A stretch of DNA of 64,000 nucleotides from Ricordea florida (GCA_949710005.1 OX453277.1:4056501-4120500); one strand, 5' to 3'; positions 45,433-56,820 are shown, counted from the first letter of the stretch. A program made the numbers and translations. The notes: a model not told the origin generated them from the sequence alone.

Positions 45433-48400
45433 AAGCACCCTTTTACTGGCGGACAGTTTAATTACAGAGCAGGTGTAAGCTGCGAGACATGTTGGCGGGA
45501 GATGGAGTTGGCTTGACACAGCGTTGTTTCTTGAGTATCTCCTCTCTACGGAAACAAAGACCCTCTTGGGAAAATGTGTACATTTACTTTTATTCTACAG
45601 AATTGTTATTGTTTTTTGTTGTTGTTGTTTTGCTGTTTTTTTTTTTTCAAATTAAAACGGTACGTGAGGTACGCTTACTGATAGAAGAAAGATATAAAAC
45701 TTCAGGGAAAAAAACAAGGCTATAGAGGAGTGAATGTTTTTTTAGAAGAGCATAAATCACATTAGTGACAACAGAAGAGTTTGAGTTAGTCAAAACAAGC
45801 TGCCCACGATACACCACACACATGTGCTATTGATCATACATGAGGTTAACACCGGTGAATAAGAGATTTATTACATCTTAAAAGCCAGACCTTCTGGCCT
45901 TCGAAAACGCGAGGAACACGAGGGCATGAAAGATGGCTCCATCACATCAGAACGTCTTTGTTACAGGAGTCTTTCACTGTCATAGCCATGCATCATAGTG
46001 ATGGACTCGTGTTTGTTATTAACACTACTTTGATGATGCAATCCTCTTATAATGCCGAATAATTATGTTTTTGTGGCTATTGACAATCCAACCCACTGGT
46101 TATGCAAACAAGTGAATAGTTAAAACTTGGCTTGATTGGTTTAAAATAACTGGCGCGTTGCAACCAGAGTGTTACAAACCCATCTTTCATATAACAAAAG
46201 ATGAAATATTTTTATTTGGATAAAGAAGTAAGCATGATCGGTTATAACTACTTCAAATCTTATGCACTATCATCAACTTACTGCTTTATTGAGATTCTAT
46301 GTGTATTTTTACTGGTTCGTCATTGTGATTTTTTTGCAGGAGATGTGTTAAATTGATTGCTGTGAAGAAACTGTTAATGAGAGATACACTTCTCTTTCAC
46401 CGACTTAGCAAGCCTCTGAGGGTCCTGATAACTTTGTAAAAGCGTTGATTTACGGGGATTTCAGTTAGCACAATGGTTGCCATGCCGCAATTGACACTGA
46501 TTTAGCCGTAAAATACGTGGTGTAAGAGTGGGTGTATTTTTCCTATCTTACCGATTCTAATACCCGACACTTGCTTATTAATATTGACAATGGCAGATTC
46601 TGACGTTTTCTTATTTTATTGTTTTCAATAAAACTGAAGATTGAAACATAGAAATAAAGATCTAATATCATGTGTGTCAATAGGTTGTACATAGGGGGCT
46701 GCCGTGGAGGTGGAGTAGGCGACTCAGAAGCCAACCGTACTGGCGACTGTGACCACGAATAGAGCGCTAGGCCCCTTTCTTCTAGGATAGGGTCTAAGCA
46801 GGAGCCCATGGTGATGGGCTCCTGGTCTAACAAATGATTCCCCAGGAAATTTTAAAATATAAAAGCTCGGAAATGCGATTTCCAGCATTTTGGGCATGAA
46901 AAAGGGTGGTGCCGTTAATGATCATTATCTGCATTTTTTTCTTTTGCATATTTGCTGATAACTCAAGAGTCGCATGAATTGAAGATAGGTACGAAAAGCT
47001 ATTTCCTTTTTCTTTGTTTTCTTTTTTTTAATTAGTAGAAAATGGCAAGTTTCAGAATAGTAGCGACGGTGCTAACTATTTTCCACGCTTGTAATTGTTG
47101 ACCAGAAAAAATCAGATCAACATCTGGACTTGATAACATTCTTTAAAAAATAGGGCTGCAAGGCGTGCATGTAGCTACTGCGTGTTTTTAGAATGGTATG
47201 AATTATATCTTCACTGAATAACGGAATGTCGGGGGGGGGGGGAACGAGGGGCGTGCTATAAGATAACTAGAATACCAAGCTTGCACATAAATAAATTGAA
47301 CATTTGTATTGATGTTTTCACAAACAAACATGTAACAAATTGGCAGCCCAGGCTGCATACAGCTTCGAAACTAATGCAAGGCGTTATTTTGATCACAGAC
47401 TGTAAATAAAAGGTTTACGGACTGTAAATAACCTTAGGTTTTAGTTCTTTAGCGAGACTAAAGTAAGGGAGCATAAAACAGAACGGTTATTTAACTTTGT
47501 TGACAATAATGATAATAAACGTGTTTTTTATATAGTATTGTCATTGTCATTGGACATCATACCCTCGTCTACCGGCATGTAGCGCACTATTTAATACAAA
47601 ATCCCTAACGAGTTCCTGCTGCACGCTGGTAGCCAAGGGACGCTTGCGCTTATGGCTATAATGGTCGATTGAAGTGGTTAAATAAATAGCTTGTGGTATA
47701 ATTTTCGATGAAACACATAGCGCGTTTTGAGTTGGCGTCATTTGACTAAAATACCAAAATGCTATTCCTACTTTTTGGTAACCTGAATAGTGCTGATTGT
47801 TGTATTATTTTTAAAACAGGCAATAAAATTCTAAATAAAACAGTTTGTTCGTGAAAATGAATGTTGTCAGTTATCCAGATACTTCAATTAATACAAAATT
47901 AAGTCAAATACTGCTCCGCCGTCACGTGACTAGGTCACCGAAGAAGACCAATGGATTTGGTTGAAAAGTCTAATTCACAGTAAGATATTTTCTTCCATTA
48001 TTTGATTTAATTACTCGGGCTACTACCACAGGTAGCCCGAGTCTAGGTTTACCTTTTCGGTCTATCAGTCTATCTATCTATCGACAACGTCGCAAATCGG
48101 ACTACCCACAGAGGCCTTTGGGTATTGCTATTATGAAAACGACGCTGAGCACGAGGTCATCAAGTTATTGCACCATCGATGTTGGATGCGAAAGATGTGT
48201 ACTCTGCGTATGTTCGGGTTTCTCGTTGGAGTGCTCAAAAAGCTGAAGTTGATACACGAATTTTGTACAGCGACAAGACAGACGCGTCGTTGGATGCCGC
48301 GAGTCAACAATTTGTGCAAGACAACATTACACGAATAAAGGAGGTTATAAGGATTTTTTTCATCTAATTTAAATTTTGGTAGCATTTTTGGATGATGTTT

Positions 48401-48798
48401 TCTCAATTACGGTCTGTCTCATGCGTGGTCGCGCGGAAAGTAGTTGCAAAACGAAGACGTGACTGCAAAAGCGTGAGAACGCTCAAAGTTTGATTACGCT
48501 TGCAGGTGAAACGGTTGACGTTACAAAGGATTGCGAGACATAATGTTATTTAAGACTGTTTCTAAATCAGTTGAACTTGTTGATTGTTTATAATAGAGTT
48601 CTTGGTAAAACGGCTAACAAAGCTATTAACTCGGAGAATATGTTTGTCAGCCCGAATTCCCTCGGGCCTCTTTTCAAAATCATGTCTGGATTCTTTTCTT
48701 TTTCAAACTCAAGTTTTTTTTCCTGCGTGGTTGTGTGGAATAGTATATTTGATTGAGAAGTAAAATTGTTGTTTTTCCCACATATCGCTTCTTCGCCT
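45433..48798. other. gene-free part of right arm upstream of tyrosinase gene
   Basis: Mirror of 9975-13340, including the two short hairpins (46799-46824 and 48013-48042), the G run (47231-47242) and the GATA-type microsatellite. No gene recognised. Confidence 0.55.
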
Positions 48799-49777
48799 GG
48801 GCGTCGATAAAATCAGGAACATGGAACATTCCGGAACATCCCGGAACATAAAAAAATAATAGCAAGAAATAAATAAGACAATAAATATACATTATATATA
48901 ATGAAAATAGACATAAATACATAAAATAAAAACGAAAAATAAAGAAAGAAAATGAATCTGGTATCTTCTCCTTGTATAAGAAAACAATATTTTGTCGGAA
49001 TCACGAGAGGATGAAGCTTTATCCTCTCTTGGTCGGAATTGATTTGCTGGGCGAGTGAGGGCAGTTCCATGCAAATGATAGTCATGATTGAGGGCTCGCC
49101 TCTTTAAAATATAGTAGATTGGGTTGCGAAGAGGGGAATTTTTAAGCTTTCCTCACCCAGCCACCTCCAGTAATGGTTTGCCTTGAATCAAGACAGAATC
49201 ATAACGGTTATCCATTTAACAAGAGCTTAGGGACTACTGGCTTTGGATTTAAAAGGAAAGATTTATATTGGTGGTAGATACTATACTGTTCACAGTCCCC
49301 GATTTTTAGATGGTGATTGCGGCCATCTTGGTTTCTCATGGCGAGCGAAATCTGGGGAGAGTTCCAAATGCCCCTAGGGACGTGTACTCGTTTCGTTCGC
49401 TGTACAAAACTAAGATGGCGGCGATCGGCAGGAAAATATGGGACTCTGACCAGTATAAGTAAGTTTTCTTATTTGTTTGCTTTCCATGTGATCGTGAGCT
49501 GAGTTGGCGGGAAAGTATTGGAGCCTTCACTCATATGCGGTCAGTTGCATGAACCCAATTGCCCATCGCTCGCTTTTTTTCATTCATATTACAAGCCAAT
49601 TTCTTTCTTTCTTTAGTTTTATTTTTTGGGCTCTTTAGTTATGTTTATATTTATTGTCTTATTTATTTCTTGCCATTATTTTTTTTTAAATTTTAAACAT
49701 TTTTTCATGTTCCGGGATGTTCAGGGATGTTTCGGGATGTTCTGGAATGTACCATGTTCCTGGTTTTATCGACGCCC
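48799..49777. mobile_element. Mutator-like MITE (979 bp), mirror copy
   Basis: Mirror of 8996-9974, with the same terminal inverted repeats and flanking 9-bp duplication (TCTTCGCCT at 48790-48798 and 49778-49786). Confidence 0.8.
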
Positions 49778-49786
49778 TCTTCGCCT

Positions 49787-50982
49787 TCGATAACTTGGAA
49801 TCACGATGAATGGCATCCAGTTTCACAATTGTTTTTCTACCGTGGGAACCAAGAAAGCTGACTGGTCAACATTAATCCGATTAGTAAACAAACCCAATTA
49901 TCACTGAAATTTCCGATAAAATCGCTGAGCTTAAACACGACGTCGACAAGAATTACGGTGCGACATACAGTCTGGTAGGTTTTTTGCGGTCGTGGAACCA
50001 GCTATATTTATACAACATATACAAACCTTAGGCGTAAACTGACATTCACGTTTGTTCGAAGCCGTATTATAAAGTGTAGCCCGAGTGAACGCTCCCGAGA
50101 GCGTCTAGTTTTGTATTAAAACAGTTATTTGTTTTTCATCATGTATTCTGGTAGTTCCAGTAAAGTCAAATAGCACCATCATGCAAATGATTGTCGTGTG
50201 TTTTCACTAGTCATATCACATGATGTCTTGCAACCAAAGAGGAATTTCCATAAACTGTCACTATTTGTTCAATGGGCTTAAAGAAATATCTCTAGTTCTT
50301 TAACAATAACAATGTGAGTGCCAATGTGAACTTGATTTGTTTCTCTGGATTATGGGACGTTAACTGAGTTGACAATGTCAAGGATGCAATGTCCACTCTA
50401 ACAACTGTAACGCTAACAATGTCAACAGAACAAAGTCAACAGTACTTGTTTTGGTGCTATAGGCCTTGGTTAAAGCAATCTTAAATGTCGCTATTTTCAC
50501 GGAAAGAGATCGCACTTTTAACTGGTCAGAAAATCCACCGGTTACTCTACTTTTTATTTTTTTTTTCGAAAAAAGACGTACTACCGCATTCCAAGTAATA
50601 AAATCTCTAAATAAGCAGGCTTTTTTGGCAAAACCTGTTAAGTCCATCGACATCCGATATTTATCAAATTGACTACTCATCATACCACGCGCTCGCGAAT
50701 GAAGTTGAACAAGACTTGAAGCAAAGCCGGAAAGTGGACACTAGGACAGTCAAACGCGATAGCATTGTAGCTACTCGCGCACGCGCAGTAGCTACAAAAA
50801 GACCATTGAGTCAGCGTGGGCATTATTTTAAAAATATGTGTCTGTCACTTAACGCGGGATATCACTTCACGGTTGGAAAACTAACGTGTGTTTCAACCAG
50901 ATGGTTGGTGCCAAAGCTAGAAATTTGTTCACTTCACTTCGTTTCTCACGTAGAACCAATCTACAGCTATATAACGGATGAA
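49787..50982. other. gene-free distal part of right arm
   Basis: Mirror of 7791-8986. An open stretch running from 50716 into the SINE has no domain and is not a credible gene. Confidence 0.55.
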
Positions 50983-51253
50983 GGGAGCAGGGTTGGCGCA
51001 GTGGTGAGAGCGCTCGCCTTCCACCAATGTGTCCCGGGTTCGATTCCCGGCCCCGGCGTCATATGTGGACTGAGTTTGTTGGTTCTCTACTCTGCTCCGA
51101 GAGGTTTTTCTCCGGGTTCACCGGTTTTCCCCTCTCCACAAAAACCAACATTTGATTTAATTTGATTTGATTTGTGCTTTACAGTGTCCCCAATTAGTAC
51201 GTCAGTGCTAGATACAGTTGACACTCAAATAAAGTTCATTATTATTATTATTA
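50983..51253 (+). mobile_element. tRNA-derived SINE, complete copy
   Basis: The head has A box TGGCGCAGTGG (near 50994) and B box GGTTCGATTCC (51037-51047). A body with GTTGGTTCTCTACTCTGCTCC and CCCCTCTCCACAAAAACC follows, then an (ATT)n tail ending at 51253. I recognise the body as a SINE family abundant in coral and other anthozoan sequences. It is uninterrupted here. The left-arm counterpart is split by the left Polinton between the bases equivalent to 51039 and 51040. The right Polinton starts directly after its tail. Confidence 0.85.
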
Positions 51254-51677
51254 AGTGATGAAGACAAACGGGGATCCTGGCACATTTTACATTACGATTT
51301 TATTACGATTGAAATACGCGCGCGGGGGCTGGCACATTTGATTATATCAGCAAAGATTTAACAAAGTACGTCGGATGATCGGGCGGGCGGGTGGTTATTT
51401 CTGTGAAATTGTTTAGTTTCTGATAATCAATAATGAGTGTAGGTAGATTGCCGCCAAGCCGGTACAAAGCCGGTACAAAGCTGTTATTGGCCAGAGCACA
51501 AAGCCGATACAAAAAACTATATGAAATTTGTGTTGGCCGGGATCCGGCACATTTTATGAAACTGATACTGCGCCTGTGTGAAGCCCATAAAATTTGATGA
51601 TGAGGATCTGGCACATTTTAAAAATGATTTTTAAAAGAAATAAAAATACCCATTTAAAAAGAAGAATCAACATACAA
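51254..51677. repeat. terminal non-coding region of right Polinton, repeated motifs
   Basis: GGCACATTTTA occurs at 51279-51289, 51546-51556 and 51610-51620, each preceded by GGATC-type sequence. A variant GGCACATTTGA is at 51331-51341. Around 51454-51520 an 11-bp-period motif recurs (GCCAAGCCGGT, ACAAAGCCGGT, ACAAAGCTGTT, later ACAAAGCCGAT), comparable to the left element's array. It is probably part of the terminal inverted repeat. The other end is not in the window. Confidence 0.7.
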
Positions 51678-54600
51678 ATGGAACAACAATTGCGAAGATT
51701 AAATGTGCCAGAATTAAAATCTTTAGTTAGATGGTATAATATTCGTGGACGATCTGCGTTTAATAAAGCAGAACTTATTAATGCATTGATTAATATACCC
51801 GAAATAACTAATAATATTCAACAAATAGTTGATAATATTGTCGGAATTGTTGGTGAGTTACGTAATATGCCAATGAGGCCAAGAAATCAACCAAATTTAC
51901 CTCTCCCAATTCCGAATATTGCGCCACCGCCACCGCCAAATTTACCACCTTTAACTATTCCCCAACCAATGCCAGATATAATTAGGCCGGGAACCCCTCC
52001 GGGCCCACCCCCACCAAATCAACCTAGAATAAATATTAATAAATCTAAATCAAAAAGACCTTCACCACCTAAACCAAAAACAAAACAAACTCCTTTTTTG
52101 GGAAATGTATTAAATAAGTTTTGGAATTTTGTGAAACCATATATTCCCAAAAAGGTAAAAAATAAAACAGAAGAATTAGCTAAAAAATTTATAGAAAGAT
52201 ACAAAAAAGTAAATAAGCCCAAAGAAATAAAACCGCCAAAAAGAGATTATGAGAAGGAGGGAGCAAGACCAAAAACAAAAAGAAATGAGAATGTGGAAGA
52301 TTTTACGCCAAGGGAATATGAATCAGCTATTAATGGTAATTATATAAGCTATAGGATTGAAGGAAATGAAAGGAATGATGAAAAGACATTCTTACATAAA
52401 ATAAAACCAAAAGTTATGGATTTAATTAGAAAGAGAGTTAAATTAACAAAATCATTAAAGACTAAATTTATATTTGCATGTAAGTTCAAGAAAAAAAATC
52501 TTAGCACTGGGGAAATTGAATATTGTGTTACACCATTTCCTTCTGAAAAATCAGAAATTGTTCTTGAGGCAACAGATTTATCAGAATTATTTGATAGATT
52601 AACAAATCAACAACTTATATTATTTGGAAATTTTATAAATAATGGATCTGGTTGGGTATTCGAACGTGTACTATTTTTTGACATTTTTATAGATCGTTTT
52701 GTTCCACTTTTAAGCGGATCTTATATTCCATTACCAAAAGAATTGTTAAACAGGAATGCCATTATTAACCTTAAGAATTATGATGAAGAATGTTTCAAGT
52801 GGTGTGTATCACGAGCAGTTTATCCAGCCGATAAAAATCCACAAAGAATAACTAAAGAATTGATAGAACAATCAAAGAATTTTAATTGGGATGGAATTAA
52901 TTTCCCAAGTACAATGCAAGATGTTGTTAATTTTGAAAACCAAAATGATTATGATATTGCTATATATGGATATGATGAGAAAATAGGGGTATATCCTATA
53001 AAAAGAAGTAGTAAACGAGGATTTAAATTGATCAGATTACTTTTATTAACAGAAGAAACTGAAGATGAAGAACCAAAGAAACACTTTGTTTTAATAAAGA
53101 ATATTAGTGCACTTATACGCAAGCAAGTTACTAAACGTAAATGTAAGTTGTTCTTTTGTGATAATTGTTTGCATCATTTTCACTTAAAAAGATCATTAGA
53201 AAAGCATGAAGGTTATTGTTTTTTGTATAATGAAGCAAGGATTGATATGCTAAAAAATAAAGATGGCAGCCCATGTTTTCTTTCTTTTAGAAATTTTGTT
53301 AAAAAAATGAGAATACCTTTTGTAGCATATGCTGACTTTGAGTGTATTTTGAATAAAATAAAACAAACGGGCCAGCTTGATAAAAGCAAAAGTTTTACAA
53401 ATAAATATCAGTCGCACAAACCGGTTGCGTTTGGTTGCCATATTATGAGTTTTAATGAAAAAATATGCAAATCCAGATCTTATAGTTATATTGCCAAATC
53501 GCCAGAAGATGATGTGGCGCAGAAATTTGTGGAATATATTGAGGAAGAATTTAGGAAAATTTATAAGGATTGCATAAGTCATAATAAAAAAAGATTCAAA
53601 AAATTTAATAAGAAAATGATGACAGAAGTTGACGAAACAAATTATGAAAATGCTACTAACTGCCATATCTGTGAGAAAGAATTGGGTGAAGATAAGGTAA
53701 TAGATCATTGCCACCTTACAGGAAAGTATAGAGGCGCGGCGCATAAAGATTGTAATTTAAATTATAAGATCCCAAAATTCTTTCCTGTTATAATTCACAA
53801 TTTATCAGGATATGATGCCCATCTATTTATTAATAATCTTGCCAAAACAGAAGGTAAAATAAAACTAATACCCAATAATGAGGAAAAGTATATTTCTTTC
53901 TCAAAAGAGATTGTGGTTGATACCTACAAAGATAAAAAAAGTGGTGAGATGAAAGATGTTATCAGAGATATCAGGTTCATAGATTCATTAAAATTTATGC
54001 CATCTAGTCTTGATAGTTTGTCTGGCAATCTTACTAAATGTGAAAAGTGTGATGTTTGTAAAGGTGTAATAAAAGGTAGGTGTCTTGAACCAACAGATAA
54101 AAACCTACATGAAATTACAAAGTATTTTGAAGGTGAAGAATTAAAGTTATTATTGAGAAAGGGGGTATTCCCATATGATTATCTTGATGATTTTGATAAA
54201 TTAAACGAAACCCAACTTCCGCCAAAGGAAGCGTTTTACTCAAAACTTAGCGGTAAAGATATTTCAGAAGATGATTACAAACATGCTAAAAATGTATGGA
54301 AAACATTTAATATGAAAACAATGCGAGATTACCTTAATCTATATCTCAAGTCTGATGTGTTATTATTAGCTGATGTTTTTGAAAACTTTAGAGATGTTTG
54401 CCAAAATACCTATAAATTAGATCCTGCATGGTATTATACAGCACCCGGTCTTGCTTGGGATGCTATGTTGAAAAAAACTAAGGTTCAATTAGAGATGATA
54501 AATGACATTGATATGCTAATTATGATTGAGAAAGGTGTTAGAGGGGGTATATCTCAGATATCAAACAGATATGCTAAAGCTAACAACAAATACATGAAAG

Positions 54601-55853
54601 AATATGACCCTAAAATGGTAGCAAATTATATACAATATCAAGATGCAAACAACTTATATGGTGGGGCAATGAGTGAAGCATTACCAACTCATGGTTTAAA
54701 ATGGATGAGTGAAAATGAGAAAACAAATTGGAGAAATATACCATGTATATTAGAGGTTGATTTAAAATATCCACGGCATCTTCATGATTTACATAGTGAC
54801 TACCCGCTTGCCCCGGAAAGAATTAAGGTTAATAGGGTTGAGAAATTAATACCAAATCTAAACAATAAGAAAAATTATGTTGTTCATCATGAAACACTAA
54901 AACTTTATGAAAGTCTTGGATTAGAGGTAACAAAGATTCATAGAGGAATTAAATTTGAAGAGTCAAAATGGTTAAAATCTTACATAGATTTGAATACCGA
55001 ACTCAGGGCCAAAGCAAAGAATGATTTTGAAAAAGATTTCTTCAAACTCATGAACAACTCTGTATTTGGTAAAACAATGGAAAATCTTAGAAAAAGGGTT
55101 GATATAAGATTGGTTACTAATGAGAAAGAAGCAAGAAAATTAATATCAAAAGCTAACTATAATCGAAGAACTATTTTTTCTGAAAATCTTATGGCCGTAC
55201 ATATGAATAAAACACATATAAAATACAACAAACCTATTTACTTAGGAATGTGTATTTTAGATATAAGCAAGTCAATGATGTATGACTTTCATTATAATTA
55301 TATTAAACCAAAATATGGTGAAAAAGCTAAATTACTTATGACAGATACAGATAGTCTTGTATATGATATAGAAACTGAGGATTTCTATAAGGATATTGCC
55401 CCAGATGTGGCGGAAAGGTTTGACACTTCCAATTTTCCTGATAACCATCGATCAGGTATTAAGACTGATAAAAACAAAAAAGTAATTGGCAAGTTTAAAG
55501 ATGAGGCCGGTGGTAAAATAATAACCGAATTTGTCGGTCTACGAGCTAAGCTATACTCTTTCAAAACAGATGATGGCAAAGAGACAAAAAAGGATAAGGG
55601 AATTAAGAAATCAGTTGTTGAAAATAGTATAAGATTTGATGATTACAAGGAATGTTTAGAAAATAAAGTAAAGCAGATGAGGGAGATGCAAGTAATAAGA
55701 AGTTATAAACATTTTGTTTATACTGAAACCGTTAATAAAGTTGCACTATCTGCCGATGATGATAAGAGAATAATTTGTAAAGATGGAAAACATACTCTAC
55801 CTTATGGTCATTATCTTACCAAAACAGAATTAGGTGGCAACTCAGTATCATAA
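51678..55853 (+). CDS. Polinton protein-primed DNA polymerase B with SAP-like and HNH-like domains
   Basis: 1391 residues from the ATG at 51678. The frame is open from 51594, but the first 28 codons overlap terminal repeat motifs, and the left copy's start aligns with 51678. The architecture is that of the left PolB: SAP-like start (LNVPELKSLVRWYNIRGRSA), proline-rich linker, TPFLGNVLNKFWNFVKPYIP block, one RDYEKEGARPKTK unit, a C2HC finger, YADFEC, an HNH-like CHICEKELGEDKVIDHCHL block, NLSGYDAHLF, LKSDVLLLADVF, DANNLYGGAM, MNNSVFGKTMEN and MTDTDSLVY. It has a shorter Cys-rich insert than the left copy. It replicates the element's linear genome by protein priming. The 3' end overlaps integrase by 43 bases in antisense. 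Confidence 0.93.
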   Translation: MEQQLRRLNVPELKSLVRWYNIRGRSAFNKAELINALINIPEITNNIQQIVDNIVGIVGELRNMPMRPRNQPNLPLPIPNIAPPPPPNLPPLTIPQPMPDIIRPGTPPGPPPPNQPRININKSKSKRPSPPKPKTKQTPFLGNVLNKFWNFVKPYIPKKVKNKTEELAKKFIERYKKVNKPKEIKPPKRDYEKEGARPKTKRNENVEDFTPREYESAINGNYISYRIEGNERNDEKTFLHKIKPKVMDLIRKRVKLTKSLKTKFIFACKFKKKNLSTGEIEYCVTPFPSEKSEIVLEATDLSELFDRLTNQQLILFGNFINNGSGWVFERVLFFDIFIDRFVPLLSGSYIPLPKELLNRNAIINLKNYDEECFKWCVSRAVYPADKNPQRITKELIEQSKNFNWDGINFPSTMQDVVNFENQNDYDIAIYGYDEKIGVYPIKRSSKRGFKLIRLLLLTEETEDEEPKKHFVLIKNISALIRKQVTKRKCKLFFCDNCLHHFHLKRSLEKHEGYCFLYNEARIDMLKNKDGSPCFLSFRNFVKKMRIPFVAYADFECILNKIKQTGQLDKSKSFTNKYQSHKPVAFGCHIMSFNEKICKSRSYSYIAKSPEDDVAQKFVEYIEEEFRKIYKDCISHNKKRFKKFNKKMMTEVDETNYENATNCHICEKELGEDKVIDHCHLTGKYRGAAHKDCNLNYKIPKFFPVIIHNLSGYDAHLFINNLAKTEGKIKLIPNNEEKYISFSKEIVVDTYKDKKSGEMKDVIRDIRFIDSLKFMPSSLDSLSGNLTKCEKCDVCKGVIKGRCLEPTDKNLHEITKYFEGEELKLLLRKGVFPYDYLDDFDKLNETQLPPKEAFYSKLSGKDISEDDYKHAKNVWKTFNMKTMRDYLNLYLKSDVLLLADVFENFRDVCQNTYKLDPAWYYTAPGLAWDAMLKKTKVQLEMINDIDMLIMIEKGVRGGISQISNRYAKANNKYMKEYDPKMVANYIQYQDANNLYGGAMSEALPTHGLKWMSENEKTNWRNIPCILEVDLKYPRHLHDLHSDYPLAPERIKVNRVEKLIPNLNNKKNYVVHHETLKLYESLGLEVTKIHRGIKFEESKWLKSYIDLNTELRAKAKNDFEKDFFKLMNNSVFGKTMENLRKRVDIRLVTNEKEARKLISKANYNRRTIFSENLMAVHMNKTHIKYNKPIYLGMCILDISKSMMYDFHYNYIKPKYGEKAKLLMTDTDSLVYDIETEDFYKDIAPDVAERFDTSNFPDNHRSGIKTDKNKKVIGKFKDEAGGKIITEFVGLRAKLYSFKTDDGKETKKDKGIKKSVVENSIRFDDYKECLENKVKQMREMQVIRSYKHFVYTETVNKVALSADDDKRIICKDGKHTLPYGHYLTKTELGGNSVS

Positions 55854-56788
55854 GGTATAACTTGTAATTCTTCTCTAACAAATCCACGTCTAGGCCCATC
55901 AGTTAAATAATATAAAACAGGCTGATTAGGCGTAATCATACTTTTAGAAATATCATAAACTTTGAGACTCCAAATAGGATCTGTAGCACTCCTTTTTTCA
56001 CCACCTTCAAGTTCGCCGGGAAATAATAGATATCTAACTTTAACCTCTGGAGGCAATCTAACCTCATCAAGCCCAACAACTCGCTGATAATTTTTGGGTT
56101 TAATATCAACCTCTTTCATTTTTATAGCCTCATCAGGCTCTTTACCGGTTATTCTCGTTTTTGTATTATTCAAAGTTTTTAGAATAGCTGGTAATCTTTT
56201 CGCCCATACTCTGGATCGATCATTACTGATCATTTCTTGCGCGTATTGATGGCTAAATAATTTTTCGCCTAATACTCTGTTTGCGTTTTCTACAAATGCT
56301 TGAGCTCTATGATTACCAGCTTCACTTCTCTGTATTCTTACATTATGGTAATTCATGAGTTTACCAACCTCGCCCATAAATTCTTTTCCAGGATCAACCA
56401 TTAATGTTTTGGGGTATTTCAATCTTCTAGAATATATTTTTGTAAAAGCTTCTGATATCTCCCGACTTTCTTTTGAAGTTAATGGCTCCGCATCTTTGTA
56501 TCTTGAAGCCACATCAACCACAACTAACGCGTATTTATATGTTTTTCTTCCAACTCTATCATGCGGTAAAAATAATAAATCTGCTTGGTGAATCTGGTTA
56601 GGTTTATCCACTTTCCAGTGTGGTCTAGGAATATACTTTGGTGCTGGAAGATAGATTTGCCAAATTGCTTGTTTTTGCAACCATTGTTTCGCCTCATTTT
56701 CACTTACTTTCGCCTTCTCAGCTAATTTAGGAATAGCGGAATATCCTTTCCAATACCCCTCAGCCGAATAATATATTTTTGACACCAT
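55811..56788 (-). CDS. Polinton integrase (retroviral-type, rve core)
   Basis: 325 residues with core motifs HQADL, MVDPGKEF and FVENAN matching the left copy. The C-terminus ends GPRRGFVREELQVIPYDTELPPNSVLVR-like, in the antisense overlap with PolB. It is divergent from the small ORF across 32 bases that hold the TATA-like motif. The two integrases are more alike than the two PolB N-terminal halves. It inserts the element's ends into target DNA. Confidence 0.92.
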   Translation of the reverse strand: MVSKIYYSAEGYWKGYSAIPKLAEKAKVSENEAKQWLQKQAIWQIYLPAPKYIPRPHWKVDKPNQIHQADLLFLPHDRVGRKTYKYALVVVDVASRYKDAEPLTSKESREISEAFTKIYSRRLKYPKTLMVDPGKEFMGEVGKLMNYHNVRIQRSEAGNHRAQAFVENANRVLGEKLFSHQYAQEMISNDRSRVWAKRLPAILKTLNNTKTRITGKEPDEAIKMKEVDIKPKNYQRVVGLDEVRLPPEVKVRYLLFPGELEGGEKRSATDPIWSLKVYDISKSMITPNQPVLYYLTDGPRRGFVREELQVIPYDTELPPNSVLVR

Positions 56789-56802
56789 TTAAAAATTTAA
56801 CA

Positions 56803-56818
56803 AGTATCTTATAAATTA
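56803..56818 (+). promoter_or_regulatory. AGTATCTTATAAATTA motif before small ORF
   Basis: Identical to the motif at 57025-57040 and to two minus-strand sites in the left Polinton. It ends two bases before the ATG at 56821. A nearly leaderless promoter is inferred. Confidence 0.55.
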
Positions 56819-56820
56819 AA

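Larger units (their letters stand above)
31472..51039. repeat. right arm of the 19.6-kb palindrome
   Basis: Reverse complement of 7734-27301. It carries mirror copies of everything in the left arm. It differs at both ends: it joins smoothly to the rest of FERM exon 2 on the inside, and on the outside continues into the remaining part of an uninterrupted SINE (51040-51253). The right arm is therefore the more likely original arrangement. Confidence 0.97.

Noticed and set aside
50983-51060. A functional tRNA gene in the right arm
   Set aside because: The A and B boxes are present, but the sequence is the head of a complete SINE with body and (ATT)n tail.
51594-51677. An upstream ATG for the right PolB
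   Set aside because: It would add 28 residues encoded by terminal repeat sequence. The left PolB begins at the position aligned with 51678.
53250-53744. A 164-codon minus-strand frame inside the right PolB
   Set aside because: It lies antisense within conserved PolB exonuclease and HNH coding sequence. It is an AT-rich shadow frame.
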